Assembly: GCA_023014365.1 (NCBI GenBank)
Contig: JAEBUN010000002.1
Span: 3,844,001-3,908,000 of the forward strand
DNA: 64,000 nucleotides
Direction: 5' to 3'
Origin: Lepiota brunneoincarnata
Lineage: Eukaryota > Basidiomycota > Agaricomycetes > Agaricales > Agaricaceae
Shown in pieces: positions 52,481 through 64,000 of this stretch (its first letter is position 1; each line of letters opens with the position of its first letter). Below the pieces are notes generated by a model. It was given only the letters and a program-made list of their open reading frames with translations, was not told where the DNA came from and made no database searches. Both the position numbers and the translations under genes were made by a program.

Positions 52481-53673
52481 ATGATTCCAACCACACTCCC
52501 CCACGAAGTCGAGGACCTTATGATAAAAGCCTTGCCATCCGACTCCGAGTTGAGGAAAACATTGTTGAATTGTGCCCTTGTCTGTAGAGCATGGGTTGCG
52601 GTCAGCAGACGACAACTCTCTTCCCTCTGTTATCCCGGCGGAAGAATAATCCTAAAGCCGCGTCACAGCGAAATCATCATCCTCCTTGCTATTTTCCAAT
52701 CTCATTTTTGCACACTCAAATCTGATTTCATCAAGGTCCTCGTGCTGAACGCGATAGAAGAAGAAATACCGGATTGGCTTTCGGTTCTCGACACATTTCC
52801 AAAACTTGACACGATTGCAGTGTCGCTCGAGGGCGTTGAATTTCGTGACAGGGGACGATTCGCCCTGCCTAAAGAGTTCCGGACCCGCTTCGAGTTTACC
52901 GCCATCGCTGCTCTATCATCCGTTAAACGACTTGTGTTCGACGGGATTAATCGCAATTTGGTGATATGGATGAGTTGTCTCTGTCCTGCGCTGGAGGAAA
53001 TGACGGTTCATGGAATACTATGGGATTATGGACAAGCAGAGTCCCACTCTTCGCACCCACCACCAGCATCATTATGCCACCTGGACATTGACAAGAACAC
53101 TATTCCTGTCTTGAATACTTGGTTGACGCACCGTGACAGGTTAAGCATCACATCGGTGGGTTTCTTGCTTGACCTAGGGGACACCCTAGAGGAACTGGAA
53201 TTATCCCATATATGGGATGATGGTAGATACAATATAGGTGGATGCAAGTCGCTCGCCATAATTTTGTTGCATTCTGAAACACGCCTGACATCCTAATAGA
53301 CTGGTTTTCACCCTGGAATACTACGTATCCATTGATGTTCAAGAAGTTCCTCAAGCGCGTCAGAGTCGTTGGTGGACTACACTTGATTGTCACCTTTCTA
53401 TGCGACCGCCTATTCAGAGACCCGCAACTTGTCCCTAAGCTCGAAGCGCTTGAGATAGAAGTACTGTCATGGCAAGATGAACTGGTCAATTTGAAAGCGC
53501 CCCTCGACGAATACATCCTTTCACGCCCCTCACTGCGTCGAGTCATGGTCTCCAAATCCCCTGAATTGATGTGGGAAGGATGGGAAGAAACGGAAAGGTA
53601 TTTTCGGGAGTTGCTTCCAGGATGCGATAGTGAGGGTATACTCTCCTTTGCTCGCGATGGGGAGCAAGCTTGA
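52481..53673 (+). CDS. F-box-like protein, best-preserved family member
   Basis: The ATG at 52481 gives MIPTTLPHEVEDLMIKALPS and LRKTLLNCALVCRAWVAVSR, an F-box-like motif in residues 5-50. Then come LRR-like segments (FCTLKSDFIKVLVLNAIEEE, FPKLDTIAVSLEGVEFRDRG, VKRLVFDGINRN, CLCPALEEMTVHG, TLEELELSHIWDDG) and, after one extra base near 53286, FKKFLKRVRVVGGLHLIVTF to GILSFARDGEQA at the stop. Total about 397 residues. By family logic it would recruit targets to an SCF ubiquitin ligase. Its position between two copies of an AKR-ADE2 block suggests it arrived with or after their duplication. Confidence 0.7.
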
Positions 53674-53859
53674 TCAGTGTGACAACTGGGCTAGATGTTT
53701 AACGTTTAGGAGCGATACGTAGCACAGTAATCAACACATAACGAAGTTTATTTGTCGACGACTCCACCCCTGTCCGAGGGAGGATGGCACTCTGAAGCCA
53801 AGTCGGGTTATCATTACTATGATGATAATCCCGCACCAACGCCGACAGCCTTCTGTTAG

Positions 53860-54260
53860 ATTATTATGAAGATACGTGTATGACCAAGGATCTGAAAGTA
53901 CATGCCTCGATAGGAATTGTCTGATTCATGCGCTATTCCTTACCATTAAGAAACCAGTGTGGAAAACCAATCCTTCACGTACGTGGAGGTAATAGGACTG
54001 GAAAGCGAGTTTGGTGTATTCCGGACTCCTACCGAATGAGCCGGTAGACATCACGACACCAAACTTGGTTGCCAAGAAGGTCTTGTCGCGTTTCCCTGTG
54101 TATTTGACCCTATGTTTTGTTCAGGAAATCAGAGAGGCGTGCATAAGTATACAATTTTATATATACGTGCCATTCGCCAAGCAATTCCTAAGAGTCTCCG
54201 TATCCATCAGACGAATCCCAGTCGGTACAACCGGCTTCAAAAGCAGTTTCTAAAAACTAT
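53860..54260 (-). pseudogene. Aldo-keto reductase fragment 2
   Basis: Parallel to fragment 1: shared words with 51390-51800 such as tatgaccaaggatctgaaag and gaaccggtagacatcacgac-like sequence. Encodes only scattered AKR pieces. Confidence 0.7.
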
Positions 54261-54410
54261 GATGTGATCCAAGTGTTAAGTGATGGGTGAGTCTTGTTCG
54301 GACACAACCTTGAGCATGGGTGGGTTGCGATAAGAAAACCTTAACCTTAGGCTAGGGTCTCGTGACCATAATCAAATAATCAAATAACGCGATGTCTGAT
54401 AGCAGCCGCC

Positions 54411-56371
54411 ATGTTGAGCCTGGTCGTTGGGATACTCGGTGCGCGTAAGTAGCATCCAACTACAGGATATCGCGTTCTGATGGTCAGCTCTCCAGCATCT
54501 TGTTGTTAACCTCTAAACATCTTACCCACCATTTGCATGCAGGGGGCGGCCAACTCGGCCGCATGCTCGCGGCATCGGCGTCGCTTTTGAATGTCAAAGT
54601 CGTCATCCTCGACTCTGGAGAGCATACACCCGCAAAGCAGATCACGGCACCTTTAGCGCCACATTTGTCCCATGTCGATGGATCCTTCGCAGATCCAAAC
54701 AAAATCCTTGAGCTGGCATCCAAAGTAAATATATTGACCGTGGAAATCGAGCATGTCGATGCCGATGCCCTGGAGGAACTCCAGGAAATTACCTGATGCT
54801 TATCGTCAACCCCAGCCCTTCCACCATCAAAATTATCCAGGACAAGTTCAGACAGAAGGAGCATTTGTCTGTTCATGGGTCTCCAGTCTCCAAATACATG
54901 AGCGTTGAAAACACCCCCGATTCAATCCGTGCTGCCGCTCAGAAGCTTGGACTGCCGCTGATGCTCAAAAGTCGTACACTGGCCTACGATGGTCGAGGGA
55001 ACTACGTTGTACGGAACCTGTTACAGGTGGAAGACGCTATTGCTTCCCTTGGAGGACGACCTCTCTATGCCGAAAAATGGGTGCCGTTTATCAAGGAGAT
55101 TGCGGTGATGGTTGTGCGTACGACGGGTGGAGATGTTGTTTCTTACCCTGTGGTCGAGACTGTCCATAATGACAACATCTGTCATCTCGTGTTTGCACCA
55201 TTGAGAAGCCGTTGTCCGGGTTTGGAGTCTCGGGTACGAAAGGTTGCAGAGGAAGCAATTAGGTCTCTACCAGGAGTCGGTATTTTTGGCGTCGAGATGT
55301 TCCTTATGGAGAGTGGTGAGTGTCCCTCCTCTCCGTCCTGTAGTCCATCGAATGATACTTGACCCACAGGGGATATCTATATTAATGAGATCGCCCCACG
55401 TCCACACAACTCTGGTCACTATACAATTGAGGCTTGCGAGACCTCGCAGTACGAGAACCACCTCCGCGCAATTCTCTCCCTCCCTTTGGGTTCCACGGCA
55501 CTCAAGGTTCCGGCTACAGTCATGCTCAATCTCATTGGGTATTCCTCGTCCATGAAAGAGATCGAAGACACTGTCCAAGTGGCTCTAACTATCCCAGGCG
55601 CCACCGTTCATCTCTACGGCAAGGCGGAATGTCGCAGAGGTCGCAAGATGGGCCATATCACCATCGTCGCCGAATCAGACGCTCAGCTCCGATCCCGTCT
55701 ACGGCCTCTCCTCCAGTCCTCTCCCCTCATCCACACCCGAAGAAGTCGAAACATATGCTCCCGCCGCCCAGACCCCCGGTTCAGGCTTCCCAAGTCGGAA
55801 TCCCCTCGTCGGCATTATCATGGGTTCAGATTCGGATCTGCCCGTCATGCTACCAGGCCGCACGGATCCTCGATCGATTTGAAATTCCTTACGAGCTCAC
55901 TATTGTTTCTGCCCATCGGACACCTGATCGTCTGATCGAGTATTCGCGGTCCGCCGCGACGAGGGGTTTGCGTATTATTGTTGCCGGAGCTGGCGGAGCG
56001 GCTACATCTCCCCGGTATGGTGGCTGCTATGACTCCATTGCCTGTGATTGGTGTTCCTGTCAAGGGGAGTACTTTAGGATGGTGTGGATTCGTTGCATAG
56101 TATCGTTCAGATGCCGGTATGTGGATATGGTATTTGCTGTATGAGATAGAGAAACTGACCCCGGATGATTTGGTTTGGTTTATAGCGAGGGATTCCTGTT
56201 GCGACGGTTGCGATTAATAATGGAGTCAATGCGGGTTTGTTGGCGGTGAGGATGTTGTCGGTGGGGATACCTGCGTTGGTTGGGGCTATGGATAAGTATA
56301 TGAAGTCGATGGAGAAGGAGGTGCTTAGCAAGGTTGAGAAATTGGAAAAAGTGGGATGGGAGAATTATTAA
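54411..56371 (+). CDS. ADE2: Phosphoribosylaminoimidazole carboxylase (AIR carboxylase), purine biosynthesis
   Basis: Converts AIR to CAIR in the cytosol; fungal type with an ATP-grasp (PurK-like) domain followed by a PurE-like domain. Exon 1 (54411-54438) reads MLSLVVGIL, joined to [16 protein letters not shown] after a 104-bp intron. Further landmarks are [52 protein letters not shown], then after an intron (55315-55369) [20 protein letters not shown]. The PurE-like domain starts [14 protein letters not shown] near 55810 and continues [24 protein letters not shown] and [17 protein letters not shown] to the stop 56369-56371. At least six single-base shifts (near 54784, 54799, 55690, 55856, 56004, 56077) split the frame although every conserved block is present, which points to sequence error in an essential gene. 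Confidence 0.88.
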
Positions 56372-58843
56372 AAAGAGCAATAAATTAATGTGTATTTCAG
56401 ACATCAACTAAATAGAAGGGGACGAGACTGTATTGACACTTTGCACCGGTATCATCCCTCAGCGTTAATCACATGAAGGATGGGATAATTTCAAATTGCT
56501 GGTGGGGAGGGGGAAAAGGACAGAACGATGCGACGGCCCGGGGGTTGTGGCCTCGTGGAATCGAAGCCGTGATGGCTATCCGCAAGGCTGGTATCTCGTG
56601 TAAGTAGACCGTTCGGGTGAAATATGTCATTGCGGAGAAATTCAATCATAGATCGTGGATGGGTGCGACACAGTGCGGGGGAACGTGGGGAAGTTGTGGG
56701 GTCATTATTGGTCGTATTCTTGGGGTTCTGTGTGGTTGATTTGGGTATGGGTGATTCTTGGTCTATGTGTATGAGGACCAGTAGAAACGAATTACTTATG
56801 AGTAACTCTTACTGCGGGCCCGTGGGACAATGCTATTGCGAGGGCGGTGTTCGCGGCTTTTGACGTGAGATTTGTTAATGGAAAATTCGGCAGCACGAGT
56901 TTTGTTAGTGTCTCAAGAGCGTTGATGAGGTCCGTAGTATTGTCCAGGTGTTCAGTAAGTAGCGGGATGTACGGGGTCGGTGTTTTCCGATACATAGCAC
57001 TGGACAGAGGGCACCCCGTTAGTACTAAACGGGATGTGCGACGAAACCAGGGCAGAAAGAGCCCAAAAGTTCGCTCTTCGGTATCTCCCATGTATTGCCT
57101 GATGCTGTTGGTGCCTAATAAGATGTGCACCGTGAGCGGATTGGCTACCTGGGTTTTTCTAGCTATAATAGTAGATCACGATAGAATTTCATCTCGTGGG
57201 AAATTCGTTTAGATTCAGTCTCACTGGCTGTATGTACAAGGTGGTCGTTAGAGTGTTGATACCCACGATTGCGCTGACCCCACGGTTGGCGACAGCATGC
57301 CGTACAACCACCGGAGAACGACTTCAATTTCAACAAACGAGGGAAATATCCTCCAAATCACTTGTGCCAGCAGCAGTTTTGTTTCAATGAAAACTCTCCT
57401 GCCACCCTGGGGGCCCTTATTCAAGCAATACCATTTTTTAGTTGGAAACCTCGGAAAGTTGGTCGTGCCACTCGAGTCAGTGTTCAAGTCCCCGGCAAGA
57501 GGTGCACTGGGGAATATGTGGAGCTTATTTCCAATAATTCTCCGAGATATTGGTGTGTGTGTGAGTGCGCGTAGGAACCAAGAAGATCCTCTCAACTACT
57601 GGTGTGGATATCATATCGACGCTCATAGCCATTAGGTGTGTTGTTCAGCAATACTCCTAATTTGTCCTTGGTTACTACTCCTACGGGCCCATAAGGGCCG
57701 CCCTACGGGTTTCGAGTATCGGTCAAAAGAGCTGAAGGGTATTGCTTGGGGTGGGAGTTATTTTTGTATATAGATCAACAAGGCAATCAACAAAGACAAA
57801 CAGCGCGAGTTAGATCCGTCCAGATGATCCTGCCGCTCTTTCAAGACCATGACTGTGCTGGAATATCCTCGGCCGATGCTGGCCAGACGACATGCTCTTG
57901 GAGATCCCTACTAGGCGCCACTCTCCACTGGCTGAAGGTTGCGCAATTGTAAAGTTCTGTCGCGAAAAGTTGCTTCATTTCACCGAGAAACAGCGACGCC
58001 TGACCATGCATCTATTGGATCGCCCACTTTCCCGGACTGCTGGGCGGGTAACCGGAATACTGGAGGATGACCACGGCCCGCGTTTCAACCTAATCTTGGC
58101 TGGCGATCAGCGCTTTTTGGAACGTCGCAGTTTGATGAACATGACAAGGATATACACAGGGCTATCCTGCCGCGGATTCTAGTCACGTACCCCCAACATA
58201 TGACGGATCAGGTTCTACGTGACTGACAACTGGCTTTGTTCTATTCGCCCTATCCGAGGTGACGAAGAGGGTTATTCTTGGGTGCGGTTTCCCTCTGGAT
58301 CCTGGCCTTTATGCACTAGACGAGCAGGGCGCTCCCTCGAGGCACTGACGATTATGAAGAAAATAGAATGATTTTCCTACACCCCCTACGGCAGTCGCGA
58401 GCATCGGCTTCTGTCAGAAGCTTAATTTCTCCGTAGTTCCCCAGCGGCGGAGAGGAACCGATTCACATGACGGAATTATGCTGGGAATACCTGCCACACT
58501 TCGGGCAGCAACTATTCTAACTAATGACCCTCTTAGATGGCCCTACTTTGTCCATGCGCAGGACGTTGCTGTTGATGTCGTGCGTCGAGGAGGACCGTGT
58601 AGGTCCGGACGGACCGCTTGGTTATTTCGAGCAGGGGGTTGACCTCATCCCGGCTGCAGGAGCGTAAGGTGAGAAGCTGTCAGTGAGAAGGTTGCTGTGA
58701 AATGAGCTGACCGAAGGTTACCCGTGCTATTTGTTTGGATGTTTTTACAGTGGTATGTAGACAGGTATAAAAGGGGGCGGCTGTAGGTGGGATTGAAGCA
58801 GAACTCGGTCGTTTTTTTTCGAGCTTCACTTCATCTCTAAATC
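56372..58843. other. Long stretch without recognised gene
   Basis: About 2.5 kb. Several 60-120-codon frames occur on both strands (for example 56792-57130 minus, 57362-57574 plus with a Cys-rich end) but none carries a motif I recognise. One or two lineage-specific genes may exist. The last 100 bp are the pectate lyase promoter, with a tataaaa at 58766. Confidence 0.35.
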
Positions 58844-60104
58844 ATGAGGTTCCTCGCATCTGTCATCGCTTTTGCCGCTATCCAGGTCGCTTCGGTAAAT
58901 GCATTTCATTGATGCCTTCAATTGAGGGTGTTGCTAACGACCCTTGGCGGGCAGGCTGGCCTACTCCCGCGTCAGTCTACCGGTGATCGTGCCACCGTCG
59001 GTTACGCTACTCTCAACGGAGGGTGTGTATCGTCTCATTGCTCAACGGCTACATTCTTAACAACCTATTAGTACCACCGGTGGCTCTGGTGGTACCACGA
59101 CCACTGTGACCACTCTCGCTGCACTCACCAGCGCCGTCACCGGCGATGCTAAGAAGATTGTTCTCATCTCCGGTATTTTTGATCTCTATCAACCGGGGAA
59201 ATGCTCTTGCTCAAGAATGGATTAGGTGTGATCACAGGAAGTGCCGTTGTCAGGGTCGGCTCTAATACCTCAGTCATTGGGAGGCGCGGCTCTGGTAAGC
59301 TCGGATCTCGGTACCTGAGATCGGGGTTGACAGGTATTCTTAGCGCTCAATGGTATTGGTCTCCGTGTCCTTGAGGAAAGCAATGTCATTATCCGGAACG
59401 TCAAGATTTCCAAAGTCCTTGCCGACGTTGGCGATGCTGTTGGTATCCAATCCGCTCACCAAGTTTGGATCGACCACCTCGACCTCTCCAGCGACAGGGA
59501 TCATGACAAGGACTTGTACGTGTTACTAGTATCCAATTTCTTCGCCTCATCCTGATTTTATTGTTCCAGCTACGATGGCCTCCTTGATATTACCCATGGC
59601 TGCACAGGCGTTACCGTTACTAACTCCAAGCTCTACACTCACTGGAAGGGTTCCCTCGTGGGACACTCCGACAGCAATGGTGGTGAAGGACACTCCCATG
59701 ACTGTCACGTATGCCAACAACTTCTGGTTCAACCTTAACTCTCGTACACCTTCCTTCCGCTTCGGTCACGGCCACATCTTTAACAACGTTTTCGATTCCA
59801 ACAACGATGGTATCAACACTCGTGATGGTGCTCAGCTCCTTGTGGAGAACAACGTCTGGACTGGTATGTGTTTCGGTGGTTGGTGATTGGCGTATGAACT
59901 AAGCTCTCCGTTATAGGAACTGACAAACCTCTCTACTCCACTGATGGTGGCTTTGCCGTTGCTCGCGGCAACGACTTTGGTGGTGCCGCCAACGCTGCGC
60001 CCGTTGGAAACTTCAACACTGCTCCATACTCCTACAGTCTCCTCCCGACTTCTAGTGTTCGTTCCACTGTCGTGGCCAACGCTGGCCAGACCTTGAACTT
60101 CTAA
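58844..60104 (+). CDS. Secreted pectate lyase, PL1 family
   Basis: Cleaves homogalacturonan by beta-elimination outside the cell. The ATG at 58844 starts the signal peptide MRFLASVIAFAAIQVAS, split from GLLPRQSTGDRATVGYATLN by an intron. The parallel beta-helix follows: TVTTLAALTSAVTGDAKKIV, VVRVGSNTSVIG, LNGIGLRVLEESNVIIRNVK, then the PL1 signature WIDHLDLSSDRDHDKD, YDGLLDITHG, YTHWKGSLVGHSDSN, and FRFGHGHIFNNVFD, ending VVANAGQTLNF. Calcium-binding aspartates (DHDKD region) are present. At least five short introns. One extra base near 59687 breaks the frame after GHSDSNGGE. A TATA box lies about 80 bp upstream. Suggests a plant-tissue lifestyle. Confidence 0.9.
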
Positions 60105-60432
60105 ACTTACGCGAGCTGTTCTAAAATTCATGTAGATAGTCAAGGACTCCCGCGAATCAGAAAAAAAATTGTTTTATTTTTTTATTTTAACGCGCGTCTA
60201 TGAGTCACAAGCAAATTGAAATGGCGTGGGAGTAAGAGAAGACATGTGTTTTCTTGGTATACTTAGGGGTACCTGTCTTCTAACCATGGAGCTACTCCTG
60301 GCCGTCTCTTCACCTCAATTGCTCGCGACACTTTGATACCAGAAAACAAGCGACCAACCCGTCTATGATCTTAATCTAACCTGAATCCTCCGTGCTGCGA
60401 ACAGGACACTGTTACTGATAACTGGGGCGATA

Positions 60433-61874
60433 ATGAAGCTGTTAGAAGAATCCGTGACACTGCCACCGGATATGCCTGGGAAGGGAATGGGATACCCGTT
60501 ATATATCACTGCGAAGCGGTACTTTGTGGAGGGATGCGAGGAATATGAAGGGGATATGGATGCGTTGACGGTGCTTGCTTTGCATTCGACGAGTTTTCAT
60601 AAGGAGACGTGGGAGCCTACGTTGGAGGCGCTGTTTGAGCTTGCGGTGGGATCTGGTGTGGGGAGGGTGAAGATACGTGAGGTTTGGTGTGTGGATTGTC
60701 CGAATCATGGACGGGCGGGTGTGTTGAATCGGGAGGTGTTGACCACCGAGGTGTTTGCGAATGATTGTGAGTTGTTTGTTATTTGTTGCTTGCGTGCTCT
60801 TTTTTTTTTTTTTTGCTTATCGGCGGCGTTGTGTGTGGCGCTTTTGCACTTCGCCGAATATAGTTGGCTGCGAGCGCTATGCGACTGCGGTGCATCGTTT
60901 CTTGGTGCTCGGGCGGACTGTGTTTGGAGTGGATTTTGGGAAGAGGAGACTTGTTGGATTGGGGCATTCACTGGGTGCGAACGCGATGTGAGTTTTTTTC
61001 TTTTTTGTTTTTTCTCGTCTTCATCGCCGGGAAATGTGGCCTGGCTCTTTTTGACATGTCGGGTTCTTAGCTCATTATTGCAATGGCGGGTACCTGTGTT
61101 TCCGTTCCTGGCACTGATCATTGTGGAGCCTATGGTCAGTCCCGGTGGTGCCCATCACCTCGACGAGCTGAGGACTATGCTCGTGGAAGGCGCCAAAGGG
61201 AGGACATTTCAGTGGCCGGACCGGGAAACGGCATTCAAAGCATTGAAGTGTAATCGGCGTACGGCGAAGTGGGATGAGCGGGTATTGAGGATATTTGTGG
61301 TAAAGTGCTCTGGATTATTTCTATGGGCATTAATGTCATGACATCGACCTGCAGAATCATGGCATTGTGCCCTTTGGGGGTGGGGTTGTTTTAGGCGTGC
61401 ACTCGTGAACAGGAAGTGGTATGGCCCGCTCCCCGGTATATGTCGTTACACTGGCATCTCGGGCGCTGATTGGTGTTACAGGCCATGTATCTTGATATTG
61501 AAGGAGCAACAAAACCGGTTGAAGCCTTGACCTGGGTCTGTTCTCGTCTCCCAGTTCACATCGTCTTGGGAACCCAAATTGATTTCATGTGCGGAGTCAT
61601 CTTTTTTTTTTTTTCTTTTTTTAATGTTTTGATTGACCCCCGATACTATCCAGACCCCGTCATGTCCATGATGCGCTTCTTGATCCGGCATCTGGGCGGA
61701 AATATGCCTCGGTAACCCACGTCTCGAACGTTGGTCACCTGGTTTGTGGCTTTACCGGAGCCGAGTTGCATGCACTGACCCATGCAGCAGATACCTCAGC
61801 AAGTGCCCAATGAGTTGGGGAACATAGTCTACGGTCTGTTGGCATCGATTATGGAACCACCTGCCAAACTCTAG
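60433..61874 (+). CDS. Alpha/beta-hydrolase fold protein
   Basis: Serine hydrolase. Exon 1 (60433-60766) encodes MKLLEESVTLPPDMPGKGMG.., LTVLALHSTSFHKETWEPTL (oxyanion-side strand) and WCVDCPNHGRAG. Exon 2 from 60864 encodes RRLVGLGHSLGANA with the nucleophile elbow GHSLG. Later exons give VPVFPFLALIIVEPMVSPGG, ACTREQEVVWPAPRYMSLHW, LPVHIVLGTQIDFM (acid-residue strand) and VSNVGHLIPQQVPNELGNIV with the catalytic His, ending at the stop 61872-61874. The introns have long T runs (15 T at 60800-60814). One extra base near 61394 disrupts the frame. Substrate unknown; peroxisomal or cytosolic location cannot be judged. Confidence 0.8.
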
Positions 61875-62071
61875 TGATTTAGCCGAAACCTTTTTTTTCT
61901 GCATTTTCCGTTAATGAATTTGTACCCCGCGGATGGCATTGTTTATTTGTGTCGAGCGCTTTCTGGATATAAAAAGAAAGGCTGTTGACCGACCTTCCTT
62001 CGGTTGCTTCAAGGTTCCACCTGTTAGCCACGCACCACGATACCTTGGGGCCATGGCGCAGACGGCACACG

Positions 62072-63973
62072 ATGGGGAGGAGGCAAAGGAATTTTATCAA
62101 AGATCGCCGCGTCCTCGTCCGGTCTATCAAAGACCCCATCCACGACTACAGTGTGTCCCATCTCATTTTAACCCGATTTGCAAAAGGGGGTAGGTGACAT
62201 GCCCTCCAGTTCCGGTCCACGCTCTACTCTCCAAATTTATCGACACGTACGCACTAAAAAACCCTTACAAATTTGTCATCCGACCTAATATATGCGCTCT
62301 AGACGACAGTTCCAGCGCCTTCGTGATGTGAAACAGCTCGGGACGAGTTCTTTCGTCTGGCCGGGCGCTTCGCATAGCCGCTTTGAGCACTCCTTGGGTT
62401 AGTACATTTGTCCAAGCAACGCCTTGCTCCACTCCATCATTCTTCAATAGGTGTTGCCTATCTTTCACGACTACTCGCTTCACGTCTCCAAAGGAATCAA
62501 CCTGACCTCGGTATCACCGACCGTGACGTAGATTGTGTCGAGGTCGCTGGGTTATGTCACGATTTAGGACACGGACCCTGGAGCCACGTGTGGGATGGCA
62601 TGTTCATGCCAAGGGCACTGTAAGTCATTGTGAATCCATGCTGGATAGTTGTCAAGTTGATGTCATCTGCTGCTTTGTAGCCCGGAGAAGAAGTGGAAGC
62701 ATGAGCACGGTTCAAATGTGATGTTCGACTTCCTTATCTCTGAAAATGAGATCGTTATCCCCGAAAAGGATCGACAATTTATCAAGGCCCTGATTGTTGG
62801 CGAGCTTCATCAGTGCAGGTTAGTTCGTATCTGCCTTCGTGGGCAGTTGCTGAGTTTCAAATTGGTATGAAGCCCGGACGAGAAGCCGTTTCTTTTCGAC
62901 ATTGTCGCTAATAAACGAAATGGATTAGATGTTGATAAGTACTGGGATCCTGTTTATGGATAGATTCATTCCCGGTTGTACTGACTACATGATAGATTCG
63001 ACTACATCCAGAGAGACTCTCAAATGATTGGGGAACCAATTCGCATCGATTCTAATCGGTAGAGCACTCAATCCCCACTACCTCTTACTAGCCGTTCTCA
63101 CACACCGACCCAGTATCTTGAACTCAGCTCGAGTCATCGATAACCAGATCTGCTACGATATCAAGGATGCCAACCAACTCTATGAAATCTGCGCAACCCG
63201 TTTCAAATTGCACAAAATGATATACAATCATAAAGCAGGTATGTCTTTTGACGGATTTACGTCCTCGATGCGTCCTCAATCACTTGACAGCGAAGGCGAT
63301 TGAATACATGATTATCGATGCCCTCCTCGCTGCGGAGCCATATATGCACATTGCCGAACGTGTCTTCGTTCCTGAGAAGTTTGTTTTTCTTAACGACAGC
63401 ATCATGAACCACATTGAATCTTCTACAGACCCCGTAAGTGTATGTTTTTGCCACTTGATGTACCCACTCACAAGGAAACAGGAACTGGAGAAGTCCCGCT
63501 CTATACTAAGGACGACTTCGCGATCGTGATTTGTACAAGTGTGTAGACTACAAGGTCTTCGAGTGGGCCCTGCGCCTATCTCGTCCAGAACCAGGTCACA
63601 AGCGCGAGAATTGTTCAAGAAGTGAAACGGATGCACCCGAAACCTTTCCCGGACGACCTTGACGAGCTGGAGGATGGTGATGTCATTGTGGATTTTTCGA
63701 TCATGCATTACGGGATGAAAGAAGAGAACCCTCTGCGATTTGTCAAGTTCTATTCGAAACAAGACCCCACTCGTATGTACCCAACCTCCTCAATAGTCTG
63801 TGCTTTGTTCTCATAAAGTGCAGACTGTAGGAACGCTGAGACAGGGGATTATTCCATTCCTCCAACCCAAATGCTTTGCGGAAGTCTTGCTCCGAGTCTA
63901 TACCAAGAAGCCGGAATTTTTCGGTCGTGTTCAAGCGGGATACAGGGAGATCTTGGAAACACTTGGTACCTAG
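62072..63973 (+). CDS. HD-domain phosphohydrolase, SAMHD1-like
   Basis: Resembles SAMHD1-type dNTP triphosphohydrolases. Begins [20 protein letters not shown] then [10 protein letters not shown] (start chosen at 62072; an upstream ATG at 61985 is possible), [20 protein letters not shown], the metal-binding set [10 protein letters not shown] and [17 protein letters not shown] (H..HD), then after introns [78 protein letters not shown] and [20 protein letters not shown] to the stop 63971-63973. All HD metal ligands are visible. Single extra bases near 63512 and 63575 disturb late exons. Human SAMHD1 limits dNTP pools and retroelements; a like role here is only inference. Confidence 0.83.
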
Positions 63974-64000
63974 CGGCAGTGGCCCCGACTGATACAGAAT

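Noticed and set aside
60433..61341. Uninterrupted 302-codon frame as the hydrolase product
   Set aside because: It reads through T-rich introns; only the spliced version gives GHSLG and the later catalytic segments in order.
1..64000. tRNA, rRNA, riboswitch or CRISPR features
   Set aside because: No cloverleaf with a T-arm, no rRNA signature and no spacer-repeat array was seen on reading both strands; a tRNAscan or Infernal run would settle it.

Overview
The window looks like nuclear DNA of a basidiomycete fungus, most likely a plant-associated Agaricomycete. A Ceratobasidiaceae (Rhizoctonia-like) source is an inference from gene style, not proven. The support is short introns (about 45-65 bp, GT-AG), a TKL-type kinase, an NB-ARC/TPR NLR, a GMC oxidoreductase, a PL1 pectate lyase, a local family of F-box-like genes and chromodomain Ty3 retrotransposons. 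No rRNA, tRNA or CRISPR array was seen.

Layout. 1-12 kb: tail of a membrane-protein gene, then a P450 (minus) and a GMC oxidoreductase (plus) diverging from one intergenic region, a TA-flanked MITE, an aldo-keto reductase and a short-chain dehydrogenase. 12-19 kb: F-box-like gene, an ANTH (AP180/CALM-like) gene running into a TKL kinase, and a second F-box-like gene. 19-26 kb: duplicated hypothetical segments, a second MITE and an NLR with nine 40-residue TPR-like repeats. 26.8-42.9 kb: a Ty3-type element on the minus strand with 733-bp LTRs sits inside another F-box-like copy. A younger chromodomain Ty3 element on the plus strand, with 699-bp LTRs that read as identical, sits inside the gag of the first. 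43-54 kb: a third MITE holding a poly(A) retroposon, fragments of F-box, AKR and ADE2 sequence, a membrane protein, an RSA3-like gene and an F-box-like gene. 54-64 kb: ADE2, a long stretch without a recognised gene, pectate lyase, an alpha/beta hydrolase and a SAMHD1-like HD protein that ends just inside the window.

The nesting order is F-box copy, then outer element (4-bp TSD cccc), then inner element (5-bp TSD agcca). The outer LTRs differ at 12 sites by eye, all transitions, 11 of them at CpG. Its single gag-pol frame is broken by four TGA codons, each one C-to-T change from CGA, so cytosine deamination appears to have inactivated it. The inner element has open gag and pol frames, a primer-binding site complementary to the predicted start of its own transcript (Tf1/sushi-style self-priming), and two long overlapping frames after pol, one with a double zinc knuckle and one that runs on into the 3' LTR.

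Most host genes here (P450, GMC, AKR, NLR, ADE2, pectate lyase, hydrolase, HD protein) carry single-base shifts, mainly extra bases, while about 16 kb of retroelement has none. Consensus error in single-copy sequence is the simplest explanation, so these genes should not be called pseudogenes on this evidence alone.
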